NCBI RefSeq assembly: GCF_041051975.1
Contig: NZ_CP163435.1
Location: 9,330,501-9,394,500 of the forward strand
DNA length: 64,000 nucleotides
Direction of reading: 5' to 3'
From: Streptomyces sp. R21
GTDB taxonomy: Bacteria; Actinomycetota; Actinomycetes; Streptomycetales; Streptomycetaceae
In this document: positions 42,997 to 50,628 of the stretch, one piece after another
Position numbering within the stretch: position 1 is the stretch's first letter
Layout of the letters: every line of letters begins with the position of its first letter
The notes under the pieces: model-generated
Told to the model about the DNA's origin: nothing
The model's database searches: none
What the model saw: only the letters and a program-made list of their open reading frames with translations
Program-made: the position numbers and the translations under genes

Positions 42997-43200
42997 TCAG
43001 GGACGGGTACGGGTGCTGACGCGCGGGCCGTTGTGGTCGTCGTCGGAGACGTGTTCGAGTCAGGTGGCGTCGTCCGTCTCTCACAGGGCGAGATGGGTCA
43101 TGAACTGGTCGGGCGCGGCAGCGTGCCAGTGCTCTTCGCCCGGGGGCGTGTGGATGACGTCGCCGGGATGGGCTTCGATGGCCTGTGTGGAGAGAGTCCG
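42997..43200 (-). pseudogene. Cupin-domain protein remnant with two in-frame stops
   Basis: The frame reads T-Q-A-I-E-A-H-P-G-D-V-I-H-T-P-P-G-E-E-H-W-H, the metal-binding core of a cupin. It then gives F-M-T-H-L-A-L-stop-E-T-D-D-A-T-stop-L-E-H-V-S-D. Both stops are TGA (43081-43083 and 43060-43062) where the family has Trp (TGG). The N-terminal half of the barrel is absent. It follows the carboxymuconolactone decarboxylase gene, a usual partner of such cupins. Dead gene. Confidence 0.8.
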
Positions 43201-43230
43201 CGATGGGGGGTGTGTGCGGGCGGAGGAGCA

Positions 43231-43563
43231 TCAGCCGGACTGGTCGGACTTCTCCACGATCTCCTTGAGCCGGGTCATCGCGGTCATGGCGTTGGGCCAT
43301 CCGGCGTAGAAGGCCAGATGGGTGATGGCCTCGATCAGTTCGTCCTTGGTCACGCCGTTCTCCAGCGCCTTGCCGAGGTGGAAGCTGAGCTGGTCGTTTC
43401 GGTACAGGGCGGCGAGAGCGGTGACGGTGACCAGGCTGCGGTCGCGCGGGGACAGGCCCGGCCGTTCCCAGATGTCACCGAACAGGACGGTGTCGGTCAC
43501 CTCCGCGAGCTTGGGGGCGAACTCCTGGATGGCCGGCGGCGCGAACTTCTTCCGTTCGGACAT
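43231..43563 (-). CDS. Carboxymuconolactone decarboxylase-family protein
   Basis: 110 residues of the AhpD/CMD helical fold: L-F-G-D-I-W-E-R-P-G-L, R-D-R-S-L-V-T-V and H-L-A-F-Y-A-G-W-P-N-A. There is no C-x-x-C motif, so it is of the gamma-carboxymuconolactone decarboxylase-like, not the AhpD peroxidase, type. The ATG follows AAGGAG. It is intact although both neighbours are relics, which suggests it is still useful. Confidence 0.88.
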   Translation of the reverse strand: MSERKKFAPPAIQEFAPKLAEVTDTVLFGDIWERPGLSPRDRSLVTVTALAALYRNDQLSFHLGKALENGVTKDELIEAITHLAFYAGWPNAMTAMTRLKEIVEKSDQSG

Positions 43564-43589
43564 GGGTTGGTGCTCCTTGCGTGTGTGCG

Positions 43590-43866
43590 GGGGATTCAGG
43601 CTGGGCTGTGGTGGCCTCGCTGCCCGCGATCATCAGCAGCGGGCGCGGAGCGAGGCTTTCGATGCGGGCGAAGGAGTCGTACGGAGCGATCTGACCGACA
43701 CTGCGCAGCACCCATGCGTTCTCGGACCGCAGGTGCGCACCGCGCGCGGTGCGGTGGTACTCGTGCCCTTGCTCGCGCGCAGCGGGTGTCCGGCGCGGGC
43801 GTCGGGCGTGTGCAGATGACCGGCGAGCGTCAGGCCATTGCTGACGAAGGTGACATCCGTCTGCAC
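43590..43866 (-). pseudogene. Dienelactone hydrolase-like gene with internal deletion
   Basis: From GTG 43866 the frame gives Q-T-D-V-T-F-V-S-N-G-L-T-L-A-G-H-L-H-T-P-D, the N-terminus of an alpha/beta hydrolase. Around 43764 it jumps to another frame coding G-H-E-Y-H-R-T-A-R-G-A-H, then I-A-P-Y-D-S-F-A-R-I-E and P-R-P-L-L-M-I-A-G-S-E-A. About 150 central residues, including the nucleophile, are lost and the end is missing too. The two pieces align with the intact hydrolase at 50629-51540. Confidence 0.75.
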
Positions 43867-44041
43867 TGTCTCTACTCGCCTCCTCCGCCTGCCACCGGGA
43901 AATACGGAATATCGGTGCCACTCGGAGAGTAATTCCGTCTCGAGGGTTGGCCGTCCAGCCTTTTGGGGTGAATGCTCTCCGTAGGTCGATTCCGGCGCCG
44001 AACACGCCATCGACCCTGCCACCTTCGCGGGAACTCGCAAA

Positions 44042-44053
44042 GGGGAGAATTCC
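44042..44053. promoter_or_regulatory. MmyB-type operator half, pseudogene side
   Basis: GGGGAGAATTCC resembles the G-run half of the repeat found upstream of the local XRE regulators. It lies on the side of the minus-strand hydrolase relic and may once have controlled it. Confidence 0.35.
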
Positions 44054-44074
44054 ATCCGGGGAATCACTTATCCA

Positions 44075-44095
44075 GGGGGGAGATCCTTACCCCCC
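44075..44095. promoter_or_regulatory. MmyB-type operator, XRE regulator 1
   Basis: A run of six G, AGATCCTTA and a run of six C form an imperfect dyad ending 33 bases before the regulator start (44129). Its relatives sit at the same distance before regulators 2 and 3, which suggests autoregulation. Confidence 0.65.
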
Positions 44096-44128
44096 TCCCG
44101 GAGACCGAGCGGTGCGACACTGGCCGAC

Positions 44129-44998
44129 ATGACCAGCGACGCGCATCTGAACGAGCTGGGAGAATTCCTCAAGGTGCGGAGGGCCGAGTTGAGCCCGCGT
44201 ACTGTCGGCCTGCCCGACACCGGTGGTCGGCGTGTGCCCGGCCTGCGCAGGGAGGAGGTCGCCCTGCTCGCCGCCATCAGCTCCGACTACTACACACGGC
44301 TGGAGCAGGGCCGGATCCAGCCGTCCGCGTCAGTGCTGGCCGCTCTCGCACATGCACTGCATCTGGATGATCACCAGCGTCACCGCCTGTTCGAACTGGC
44401 CGGCCGGCAAAGGGCACGACACCGCCGACCAGCCGCACAGAAGGCCCAACCGCAGTTGCGCCGAATGCTCGACGATCTCACCGCGTCTCCCGGCGTGGTG
44501 ATCGGCCGCCGTATGGACATTCTGGCGTGGAACCCGGTCGCCGCCGCACTGTTCACCGACTTCGCGAAGGTGCCGGAAGACAGGCGGAACTGCGCCCGTA
44601 TCCTCTTCACCGATCCCTCCATGCGGACGCTGTACGCGGACTGGAGGGCCGTCGCCCGTGACTGCGTGTCCCATTTGCGCACGACGGCCGCCAGATGTCC
44701 GGACGATCCGCGGCTGACCGGTCTGGTCGGCGAACTCTCCGTGGAGGACAGGGACTTCGGCCAGTGGTGGGGAAGCCGTCACGTGCCGTCACGCAGGGTG
44801 GGCACGAAGAGGTTCCACCACCCCGTCGTCGGCGAACTCGTCCTCGACTGGGACACCTTCACCTGCAGCAGTGATCCCGATCAGGAACTCGTCGTCTGGA
44901 CAGCGGAGCCCGGCACGCCGTCGTACGACGGGCTACGCGCCCTCGCCTCGCGGGCCACCCGGCGGCTCGGCGGCCCTGCGGACAGTCAGGTCGACTGA
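44129..44998 (+). CDS. MmyB-like XRE-family regulator 1
   Basis: 289 residues. An N-terminal HTH (about 8-80) contains G-E-F-L-K-V-R-R-A-E, G-L-R-R-E-E-V-A-L-L-A and Y-Y-T-R-L-E-Q-G-R. A PAS-like MmyB ligand-binding domain (about 105-280) carries I-L-A-W-N-P-V-A-A-A-L and F-H-H-P-V-V-G-E-L-V-L-D-W. Such regulators sense small hydrophobic molecules and usually control a nearby oxidoreductase. There is no good Shine-Dalgarno sequence before the ATG. Two paralogues follow at 45110 and 47549. Confidence 0.93.
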   Translation: MTSDAHLNELGEFLKVRRAELSPRTVGLPDTGGRRVPGLRREEVALLAAISSDYYTRLEQGRIQPSASVLAALAHALHLDDHQRHRLFELAGRQRARHRRPAAQKAQPQLRRMLDDLTASPGVVIGRRMDILAWNPVAAALFTDFAKVPEDRRNCARILFTDPSMRTLYADWRAVARDCVSHLRTTAARCPDDPRLTGLVGELSVEDRDFGQWWGSRHVPSRRVGTKRFHHPVVGELVLDWDTFTCSSDPDQELVVWTAEPGTPSYDGLRALASRATRRLGGPADSQVD

Positions 44999-45056
44999 CG
45001 TGACGCTCTGATTCGGCCCGGCCGACTCGGGAAAAGCAAGGTGATTGCCAGACCCT

Positions 45057-45074
45057 GGGAGAAGACTCTCCCCC
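45057..45074. promoter_or_regulatory. MmyB-type operator, XRE regulator 2
   Basis: GGGAGA-AGAC-TCTCCC is a perfect 6-base-arm dyad extended by further C. It ends 35 bases before the start of regulator 2. Confidence 0.6.
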
Positions 45075-45109
45075 TCACTTTTCGGCCGACTGCTGGGACA
45101 CTGAATGCT

Positions 45110-45979
45110 ATGTACACCAAAGCGCATTCGCCTGAACTGGGAGAATTCCTCAAGGTGTGCCGCGCCCGACTCAGCCCGCAGACCGTGGGTCTGCCCGATT
45201 CCGGGGCACCCCGGCGAGTGCCGGGGCTGCGCCGTGAAGAGGTCGCTCAACTCGTCGGGATCAGCACCCATTCGTACGCGCGGCTGGAGCAGGGGCGCGC
45301 TCCTGTGCCGAGGTCGGTACTCGGCGCGCTCGCCCGTGTTCTGCATCTCGACGACGAGCAGCGTGACCACCTCTTCGAGCTGGCCGCGAGCGGCGGGCGT
45401 GAACCGCGCCGTCGGCCGGCGCAGAGGGTTCATCCGCACCTCAGGCGCATTTTGGACGAGCTGAACATGACCCCCGCACTCGTTCTGGGTCGGCACCTGG
45501 ACATCCTCGCCTGGAACCCTCTGGCAGCCGCTCTGCTCACTGACTTCGACCGGGTCCCCGAGAACAAGCGCAACTACGCCCGGCTGCTCTTCACCGACCC
45601 CGCCTTCCGGGAGCTCTACCTCGACTGGAGGACGAACGCCCGGACCTGCGTCGCCCACCTGCGCCTGGAGGCCGCCAAGAGGCCTGGCGACCCTGGGCTG
45701 GCCGCACTCGTCGGCGAGCTCTCGGTCGCCGACGCCGACTTCCGGCAGTGGTGGGCAGGCCGGCAGATGACCGGCCTACGGATGGGAACCAAGAGGCTGC
45801 GCCACCCACTTGTCGGCGATCTCACCCTCGACTGGGACAGCCTGACCTACACAGCCGCCCCCGCACAGAAGCTGGTGATCGCGACCGCCGCTCCCGAGAC
45901 CCCCTCCCATGACGGGCTGCTCTTCCTCGCGTCGTGGACTGCGGACTCGGATCAGTCGGCACGCGATGCGACTGCTTGA
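45110..45979 (+). CDS. MmyB-like XRE-family regulator 2
   Basis: 289 residues from the ATG at 45110, chosen by alignment with its paralogues. HTH: G-E-F-L-K-V-C-R-A-R-L-S, R-R-E-E-V-A-Q-L-V-G-I-S, Y-A-R-L-E-Q-G-R. Ligand domain: I-L-A-W-N-P-L-A-A-A-L-L-T-D-F and L-R-H-P-L-V-G-D-L-T-L-D-W. The DNA-recognition helix differs from regulators 1 and 3 (H-S-Y-A-R for D-Y-Y-T-R), so operator preference may differ. There is no Shine-Dalgarno sequence. Confidence 0.92.
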   Translation: MYTKAHSPELGEFLKVCRARLSPQTVGLPDSGAPRRVPGLRREEVAQLVGISTHSYARLEQGRAPVPRSVLGALARVLHLDDEQRDHLFELAASGGREPRRRPAQRVHPHLRRILDELNMTPALVLGRHLDILAWNPLAAALLTDFDRVPENKRNYARLLFTDPAFRELYLDWRTNARTCVAHLRLEAAKRPGDPGLAALVGELSVADADFRQWWAGRQMTGLRMGTKRLRHPLVGDLTLDWDSLTYTAAPAQKLVIATAAPETPSHDGLLFLASWTADSDQSARDATA

Positions 45980-46238
45980 GGGAGGCCGGATCCAAGGTGG
46001 TCCATCTTGCAGCCATCTTGAGGCTGCATGCCGCGAGATCACGTACGGCCGGCGTGGTCTCGGGACACCGGGCCTGTGGCGGGCTGCCGACAGCTTTGCC
46101 CTCTCTCCTGCCTCCCCGGCATTGGGTGCGCAGTGAACTGGCCCGAACGATGGTGGCCACCGGTGTCACCAGTGGCGCCGGTGCCCACGTGATGCGGCTC
46201 CTCGTGAAGGTTCCAGCTCGCGGTCCAGCTCTGACCGA

Positions 46239-46272
46239 TTACGCGTGAGTGCGGCTTACGCGTGAGTGCGGC
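46239..46272. repeat. Perfect 17-base tandem duplication
   Basis: TTACGCGTGAGTGCGGC occurs twice head to tail. It is in the 368-base gap (45980-46347) between convergent regulator 2 and the oxidoreductase, just before a hairpin. The rest of the gap holds no recognisable gene. Confidence 0.7.
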
Positions 46273-46297
46273 CGGACGTCGTTCGACGCCCGGCCGC
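46268..46297. terminator. Hairpin downstream of the MDR oxidoreductase
   Basis: GCGGCCGG and CCGGCCGC, one mismatch, then CGTC/GACG, closing on GTTC. It lies in the convergent gap and probably serves both strands. Confidence 0.6.
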
Positions 46298-46347
46298 AAC
46301 CCTGAGGTGGCGCTGAGAGCCGCGCCTGTGCCCGCACTTGACTCTGT

Positions 46348-47280
46348 TCAGAACGTCAGGACCAGTCGGCCCCGTAGGCCGCCCGCGGCGAGGAGCCGGT
46401 GTGCCTCGGCGGCCTGTTCCGCCGGGAACGTCCTGGCGACCCGGAGTGTGATGAGGCCGTCCTCCACCTGCTGCCGGAGCCGGTCGAGCTTGGTGCGCTC
46501 CCGGGCATAACGGAACACGACGATCGGCTCGTAGGCGATGTCCCGTTCGCCGGGGCCGTCGTAGCCGCGCAGTGTCACCACCCGGCCGCCGTCGCGGACC
46601 GCCCGTGCGGTGAGAGCGCCGAGCGACGCGCCGTCGAGGAGTCCGTCGACGCCCTCCGGGACCTCTGCGCGTACCCGGTCCGGGTACTCGGCGCCGCGAC
46701 GGAGTACGACGTCGGCACCGAGTTCCTTGATCAGGGTCTCGTCCTGCTCCGAGGCGTCGGCCACCACCCGCAGCCCGTCCGCCTTGGCCAACTGGACGGC
46801 GTAGCCGCCCACCGCCCCGGCCGCTCCGGTGATCGCGACGGTCCGGCCAGGCTCCAGGCCGAGCGTGTCCAGGGCCAGGCGCGCGGTCAGGCCGTTCATC
46901 GGGAGGGACGCGGCCTGCACGTCGCTCGCGCCGTGGGGAGCGCGGACGACCGACTCCGCAGGGACCACGACCTGTTCGGCGTACGCACCACGGGAGCCGT
47001 CGGGGAGCACGATCGCCATCACGCGGTCGCCGACGCTCAGATCCGTGTTCGTACCCGCGCCTATCTGCTCCACGACGCCGGCGGCTTCCATGCCGGGAAC
47101 GAACGGCGGCTGGGCGTCCGGCGACCGGGCGGGTCCGCTGCGCTGGAGGGCGTCGACCGCGTTGACGGTCGCGGCGTGCACCCGGATGCGCACCTCGCCC
47201 GGACCGGCATCGGGGACGGGCAGCTCAAGAACCTGAAGCACCTCCGGACCACCGAATTCCGTGAAACCTACAGCCCTCAT
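46348..47280 (-). CDS. Zinc-free NADP-dependent MDR oxidoreductase
   Basis: 310 residues from the ATG at 47280, eight bases after GAGG. It starts M-R-A-V-G-F-T-E-F-G-G-P-E and contains V-N-A-V-D-A-L, G-M-E-A-A-G-V-V and the cofactor loop T-G-A-A-G-A-V-G-G-Y. No zinc ligands. It is a quinone oxidoreductase-type enzyme. XRE regulator 3 lies upstream on the same strand and two G/C-run repeats occupy the gap, so it is a probable regulon member. Confidence 0.9.
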   Translation of the reverse strand: MRAVGFTEFGGPEVLQVLELPVPDAGPGEVRIRVHAATVNAVDALQRSGPARSPDAQPPFVPGMEAAGVVEQIGAGTNTDLSVGDRVMAIVLPDGSRGAYAEQVVVPAESVVRAPHGASDVQAASLPMNGLTARLALDTLGLEPGRTVAITGAAGAVGGYAVQLAKADGLRVVADASEQDETLIKELGADVVLRRGAEYPDRVRAEVPEGVDGLLDGASLGALTARAVRDGGRVVTLRGYDGPGERDIAYEPIVVFRYARERTKLDRLRQQVEDGLITLRVARTFPAEQAAEAHRLLAAGGLRGRLVLTF

Positions 47281-47352
47281 TCGAAGCACCTCACTGCTCG
47301 GCATGCGGTCGTTGAGGTGTCCGACCTTTCCGTGTCGCGTACGTCCGGAAAA

Positions 47353-47410
47353 GGGGAAGGTCCTTGGCTGGGATGCGGTCATAGGGGGGACGAACCCCTC
47401 CCCCCATGAC
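47353..47410. promoter_or_regulatory. MmyB-type operators, MDR oxidoreductase
   Basis: Two elements: GGGGAAGGTCCTTGG (47353-47367), close to the regulator 1 site, and a dyad GTCAT-A-GGGGGG...CCCCCC-ATGAC (47378-47410). They begin 73 bases upstream of the oxidoreductase start. Confidence 0.5.
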
Positions 47411-47548
47411 ACCGGTGCCGGCGAGAGAGGCGATGCTCCTCGCGGTCGCGCTCTGGCATGGCAATGCCCGTGCAGGCGGCTCGTGTTCAGCCGGGGCAGC
47501 CCTGGCCGGCGGAAGACCTTCTCTCCCAGCGGACGCACGTGGGAGGGC

Positions 47549-48418
47549 TCAGGTGGCGGTGTCGGACGCCGTCGGCTTCTGGTCCGCGGCCCAGGAGGCC
47601 AGGAGGCGCAGACCGTCGTGGGACGGGGTGCCGGGTTCGGCGTTCCACACGATGATGTGCTGGTCGGGGTCCGTGCCGCAGGTGAGCGTGTTCCAGTCGA
47701 GTGTCAGCTCGCCCACCACTGGGTGATGAAGCTTCTTGACGCCTTTGCCCCGCATCGCGACGTCGTGTTCGGTCCACCACTGCCGGAACTGTGCGTCACG
47801 GGCGGAGAGCTCCTCGACCAGAGCGGTGAGGGGCTGGTCGTCGGGGTAGCGCGCGCTCTCCATGCGCAGCTGCGCGATGGCCAGCCGGGTGACTTCCTCC
47901 CAGTCGGCATACAGCTCGCGCATCCATGGTTCCGTGAACAGCAGCCGGATGAACACCCGCTCCTGCACCGGGTACTGCCCGAAATCGGTCCACAGGGCGG
48001 CGGCGAGCTGGTTCCAGCCCAGGATGTCGGTGCGCCGGCCGATGACGAAGGCCGGGGAGGCGGTGAGATCGTCCAGCATGCGCTGGAGCTGCGTATCCAC
48101 CTGCTGGCGCTCGCGTGACACGGACGGGCGCACCCTCTCTTTCGCCGCGAGGTCGAAGAGGTAGGTGCGCTCGTCGTCGTTCAGGCGGAGCGTCTTGGCG
48201 ATTTCGTCGAGCAGGGGAGCCGATGCCTGGAGCCGGCCCTGCTCGATCCGCGTGTAGTACTCGGTACTGATCGCGGCGAGAAGAGCCACCTCCTCACGGC
48301 GCAGACCGCTCACACGCCGCCGTTGCCCGCCACGGAGTCCGACGTCGGCAGGACGGAGCTCAGCACGGCGGGCCTTGAGGAACTCACCCAGCTCGTTCAG
48401 ATGAGGGTTGCGGTTCAT
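47549..48418 (-). CDS. MmyB-like XRE-family regulator 3
   Basis: 289 residues. HTH: G-E-F-L-K-A-R-R-A-E-L-R, R-R-E-E-V-A-L-L-A-A-I-S, Y-Y-T-R-I-E-Q-G-R. Ligand domain: I-L-G-W-N-Q-L-A-A-A-L-W-T-D-F and L-H-H-P-V-V-G-E-L-T-L-D-W. The start N-P-H-L-N-E-L-G is shared with regulator 1, and GAGG precedes the ATG. The gene is transcribed towards the MDR oxidoreductase 268 bases downstream. Confidence 0.93.
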   Translation of the reverse strand: MNRNPHLNELGEFLKARRAELRPADVGLRGGQRRRVSGLRREEVALLAAISTEYYTRIEQGRLQASAPLLDEIAKTLRLNDDERTYLFDLAAKERVRPSVSRERQQVDTQLQRMLDDLTASPAFVIGRRTDILGWNQLAAALWTDFGQYPVQERVFIRLLFTEPWMRELYADWEEVTRLAIAQLRMESARYPDDQPLTALVEELSARDAQFRQWWTEHDVAMRGKGVKKLHHPVVGELTLDWNTLTCGTDPDQHIIVWNAEPGTPSHDGLRLLASWAADQKPTASDTAT

Positions 48419-48453
48419 GAATTGCAGCCTCGCACAAAAGCCCGGCGCTGTAA

Positions 48454-48471
48454 GGGGGAGAGATCCTGACC
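48454..48471. promoter_or_regulatory. MmyB-type operator, XRE regulator 3
   Basis: GGGGGAGAGATCCTGACC shares AGATCCT with the regulator 1 site and sits 35 bases upstream of the start, the same spacing as for regulators 1 and 2. Confidence 0.6.
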
Positions 48472-48538
48472 ATGTTGGGCTTTACCTGCATATGAAAATG
48501 ATATCGGCCCTGACCTGCAAGGTAAGTCGCGGAAGAAG

Positions 48539-48574
48539 GCTCGGCGGCCCGGAGTGAGTACCGGGCCGCCGAGC
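48539..48574. terminator. Strong hairpin after the flavodoxin-NTF2-DJ-1 operon
   Basis: Fourteen-base perfect arms (48539-48552, 48561-48574; GCTCGGCGGCCCGG and complement) with loop AGTGAGTA lie 23 bases past the DJ-1 stop. Confidence 0.75.
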
Positions 48575-48597
48575 GAGCACATGGCTCTGGTGTCAGC

Positions 48598-49293
48598 TCA
48601 CAGTGCCTTGAGCAGTTCCTGGGCCAGAGCTACCGCGGAACCCGGGTTCTGGCCGGTGAACAGGGTGCGGTCCACCTCGACGTGCGGGGCGAACGGCTCG
48701 GTCTCGCGATAGTCCGCGCCGAGTTCGTCGACGAGGCGGTCCTGCAGCAGCCACTTTGCGCGGTCCGCGAGACCGTTCTGCTTCTCCTCGGCGTTGGAGA
48801 GGCCGGTCAGACGGTAGCCGGTGAACGGGGAGGTCCCGTCCGGGCCGATCGTGGCCAGCAGTGCCGCGGGGCCGTGGCACACCAGGGACAGCGGCTTGCC
48901 CGAGGCGAGCCACTCGGTGAGCAGCCTGCCGGAGGCGGCGTCGTCGGGCAGGTCCTCCATCGGGCCCCAGCCGCCGGGGTAGAACACGGCCACGTAGTCG
49001 TCGATATTGACGTCCTCGATACGCATCGGGTGCGCCAGCTCGGTCGCCTCGTGCAGGGCAGTCCGCATGCGCTGCGCGCCTTGCTCGCCGCCGTTGAAGT
49101 CCGCGGTGAGGCTGAGCGCGTCCGCCGTGGGCGGGACACCGCCGGGCGTCGCCGCCGCGATCTCGAATCCGGCCTCCTTGAAGACCTGGTAGGGGCCGAT
49201 TGCTTCCTCGGCCCAGAAGCCGGCTGGCTGCCGGGTTCCGTCGGCCAGCGTCCAGTGGTCGGACGCGGTGATCACGAAGAGGATCTTTGCCAT
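48598..49293 (-). CDS. DJ-1/PfpI (HchA-like) class I amidotransferase-fold protein, copy 2
   Basis: 231 residues with nucleophile Cys139 in L-V-C-H-G-P-A-A-L and Y-P-G-G-W-G. It aligns end to end with the copy at 6778-7473. It may be a glyoxalase III or deglycase acting on reactive aldehydes, which would suit its place behind a flavodoxin-type quinone reductase and an NTF2 protein. The ATG follows AGGAG. Last gene of the operon. Confidence 0.87.
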   Translation of the reverse strand: MAKILFVITASDHWTLADGTRQPAGFWAEEAIGPYQVFKEAGFEIAAATPGGVPPTADALSLTADFNGGEQGAQRMRTALHEATELAHPMRIEDVNIDDYVAVFYPGGWGPMEDLPDDAASGRLLTEWLASGKPLSLVCHGPAALLATIGPDGTSPFTGYRLTGLSNAEEKQNGLADRAKWLLQDRLVDELGADYRETEPFAPHVEVDRTLFTGQNPGSAVALAQELLKAL

Positions 49294-49317
49294 GGGTGAC
49301 TCCTAACGGGTAGAGGC

Positions 49318-49710
49318 TCAGCCCTTGAGGGCTTCCTGGAGGACGTGGCTGTCGGCGGCCTGCCGCATGCTCACGGCCTTGCCGTCGCGGATGGTCCACA
49401 GGTGCACGAAGCGGACGTCGGCCTTGTTCCCGGTCTTCGTCTCGGCGTGGTAGTGGCCGTACACGAAGACGTGGCCTTCGTCGTCCGCGTAGAACTCCTC
49501 GGGCGCCGCGCCGAACGACTCGTAGTTCGGCATCGTCCTGCCGAAGAAGTCCTTCGCCACACTGTCCCAGCCGTGGTAGACACCGCTGTTCGGGAAGCCC
49601 GGGGTGATGTCCCAGACGAAGTCCGGGGCCATGACCTCCGAGGTGACCTCGGGCGCCATGCGGGATTCGTAGACGCGGCGGATGAGGGCGAGGTTCGGGG
49701 AGTCGGACAT
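49318..49710 (-). CDS. SnoaL-like NTF2-fold protein
   Basis: 130 residues: L-I-R-R-V-Y-E-S-R, D-F-V-W-D-I-T-P-G-F-P, G-V-Y-H-G-W-D and W-T-I-R-D-G-K. An NTF2-type small binding or isomerase protein. AAGGAG precedes the ATG. It sits 74 bases after the flavodoxin gene and 24 bases before the DJ-1 gene, so one operon is likely. Confidence 0.85.
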   Translation of the reverse strand: MSDSPNLALIRRVYESRMAPEVTSEVMAPDFVWDITPGFPNSGVYHGWDSVAKDFFGRTMPNYESFGAAPEEFYADDEGHVFVYGHYHAETKTGNKADVRFVHLWTIRDGKAVSMRQAADSHVLQEALKG

Positions 49711-49784
49711 GGTTGCTCCTTGCGCGGGGTGGTGGTTGCGGGGGGTGGTGGATCGGAATTCGGATACGTGAGGAGGCCGTGCGA

Positions 49785-50384
49785 TCAGATGGCGAGGGCC
49801 GTCCGTCCGGCGCGGAAGATCGCGGCCTGGTGTGCGACGCGCGCACCCAGATGCTCCGCGGTGGCGATGTCCGACGTGTGGACCGCTTCCGGACCGGCGT
49901 CGGTCGGGCTCTGGGTTCCGGCCCCCATGAAGAAGCCCAGCCGGTTGACGTCGTCCTCACTGCCCTTGGTGGAATCCCAGCCCGGCATCAGACCCAGGCT
50001 GATCCAGTGCATGCCGTGCTGGGCGGCCAACGTGGCGAAATAGCCCAGGGTGGACGACTTGTCGCCACTCTTGGCAACGGAGTTGGTGAAGCCCGCGGCG
50101 AGCTTGTCCACCCAGACGTGGGAGAACCAGCGCCTGCTGCTGGCCTCGGCGAAGGCGTGGAGGGCCGCAGAGGCGGTACCCATGTACGTGGCGGCACCGA
50201 AGATGATCGCGTCAGCGGCGTCCAGCTGCGCCCACTGCTCATCGGTGATGGTGTCCACGGCGATCAAGACCACCTCGGCACCGGCTCCCGCTGCGCCACG
50301 CGCCACAGCCTCGGCGACGACGGCCGTGTGGCCGTAGCCCGAATGAAAGGCAATGGCGATCGTGGTGCGGCCGGAAAGGGACAA
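49785..50384 (-). CDS. WrbA/flavodoxin-like NAD(P)H quinone oxidoreductase
   Basis: 199 residues. The FMN-binding loop is near the start (F-H-S-G-Y-G-H-T) and A-A-T-Y-M-G-T follows the third strand, as in WrbA-type flavodoxin-fold quinone reductases. The first possible start is a TTG at 50384, ten bases after GGAG. Two-electron quinone reduction would limit redox cycling. First gene of the flavodoxin-NTF2-DJ-1 operon. Confidence 0.8.
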   Translation of the reverse strand: MSLSGRTTIAIAFHSGYGHTAVVAEAVARGAAGAGAEVVLIAVDTITDEQWAQLDAADAIIFGAATYMGTASAALHAFAEASSRRWFSHVWVDKLAAGFTNSVAKSGDKSSTLGYFATLAAQHGMHWISLGLMPGWDSTKGSEDDVNRLGFFMGAGTQSPTDAGPEAVHTSDIATAEHLGARVAHQAAIFRAGRTALAI

Positions 50385-50454
50385 GATGATCGGGCTCCTC
50401 GAAAGTCTTTGCGCGGTGTGTGACCGAGCATTGCATGGGAAGAGCGCGCTGTGA

Positions 50455-50473
50455 GGGGTAAGAAATTTTCCCC
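50455..50473. promoter_or_regulatory. MmyB-type operator, flavodoxin operon
   Basis: GGGGTAAGAAATTTTCCCC is a near-perfect dyad (GGGG and CCCC ends, AAGAAA/TTTT inside) 71 bases upstream of the TTG start. It stands out from G+C-rich surroundings. Confidence 0.6.
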
Positions 50474-50628
50474 TGTCTACCGCTCTCCCGGTATGCGAAT
50501 CCGGTCCTACGGCCGGACCTCTGCAGAGTGGCCCGTCCTGCACCCGCGTGGTACGACAGTTGCAGTTCGCGTTCGCCGCTCCACGGATACTGGTTCCCGT
50601 ACATACGCAGCTGAGGCGTTGTGGGCGA

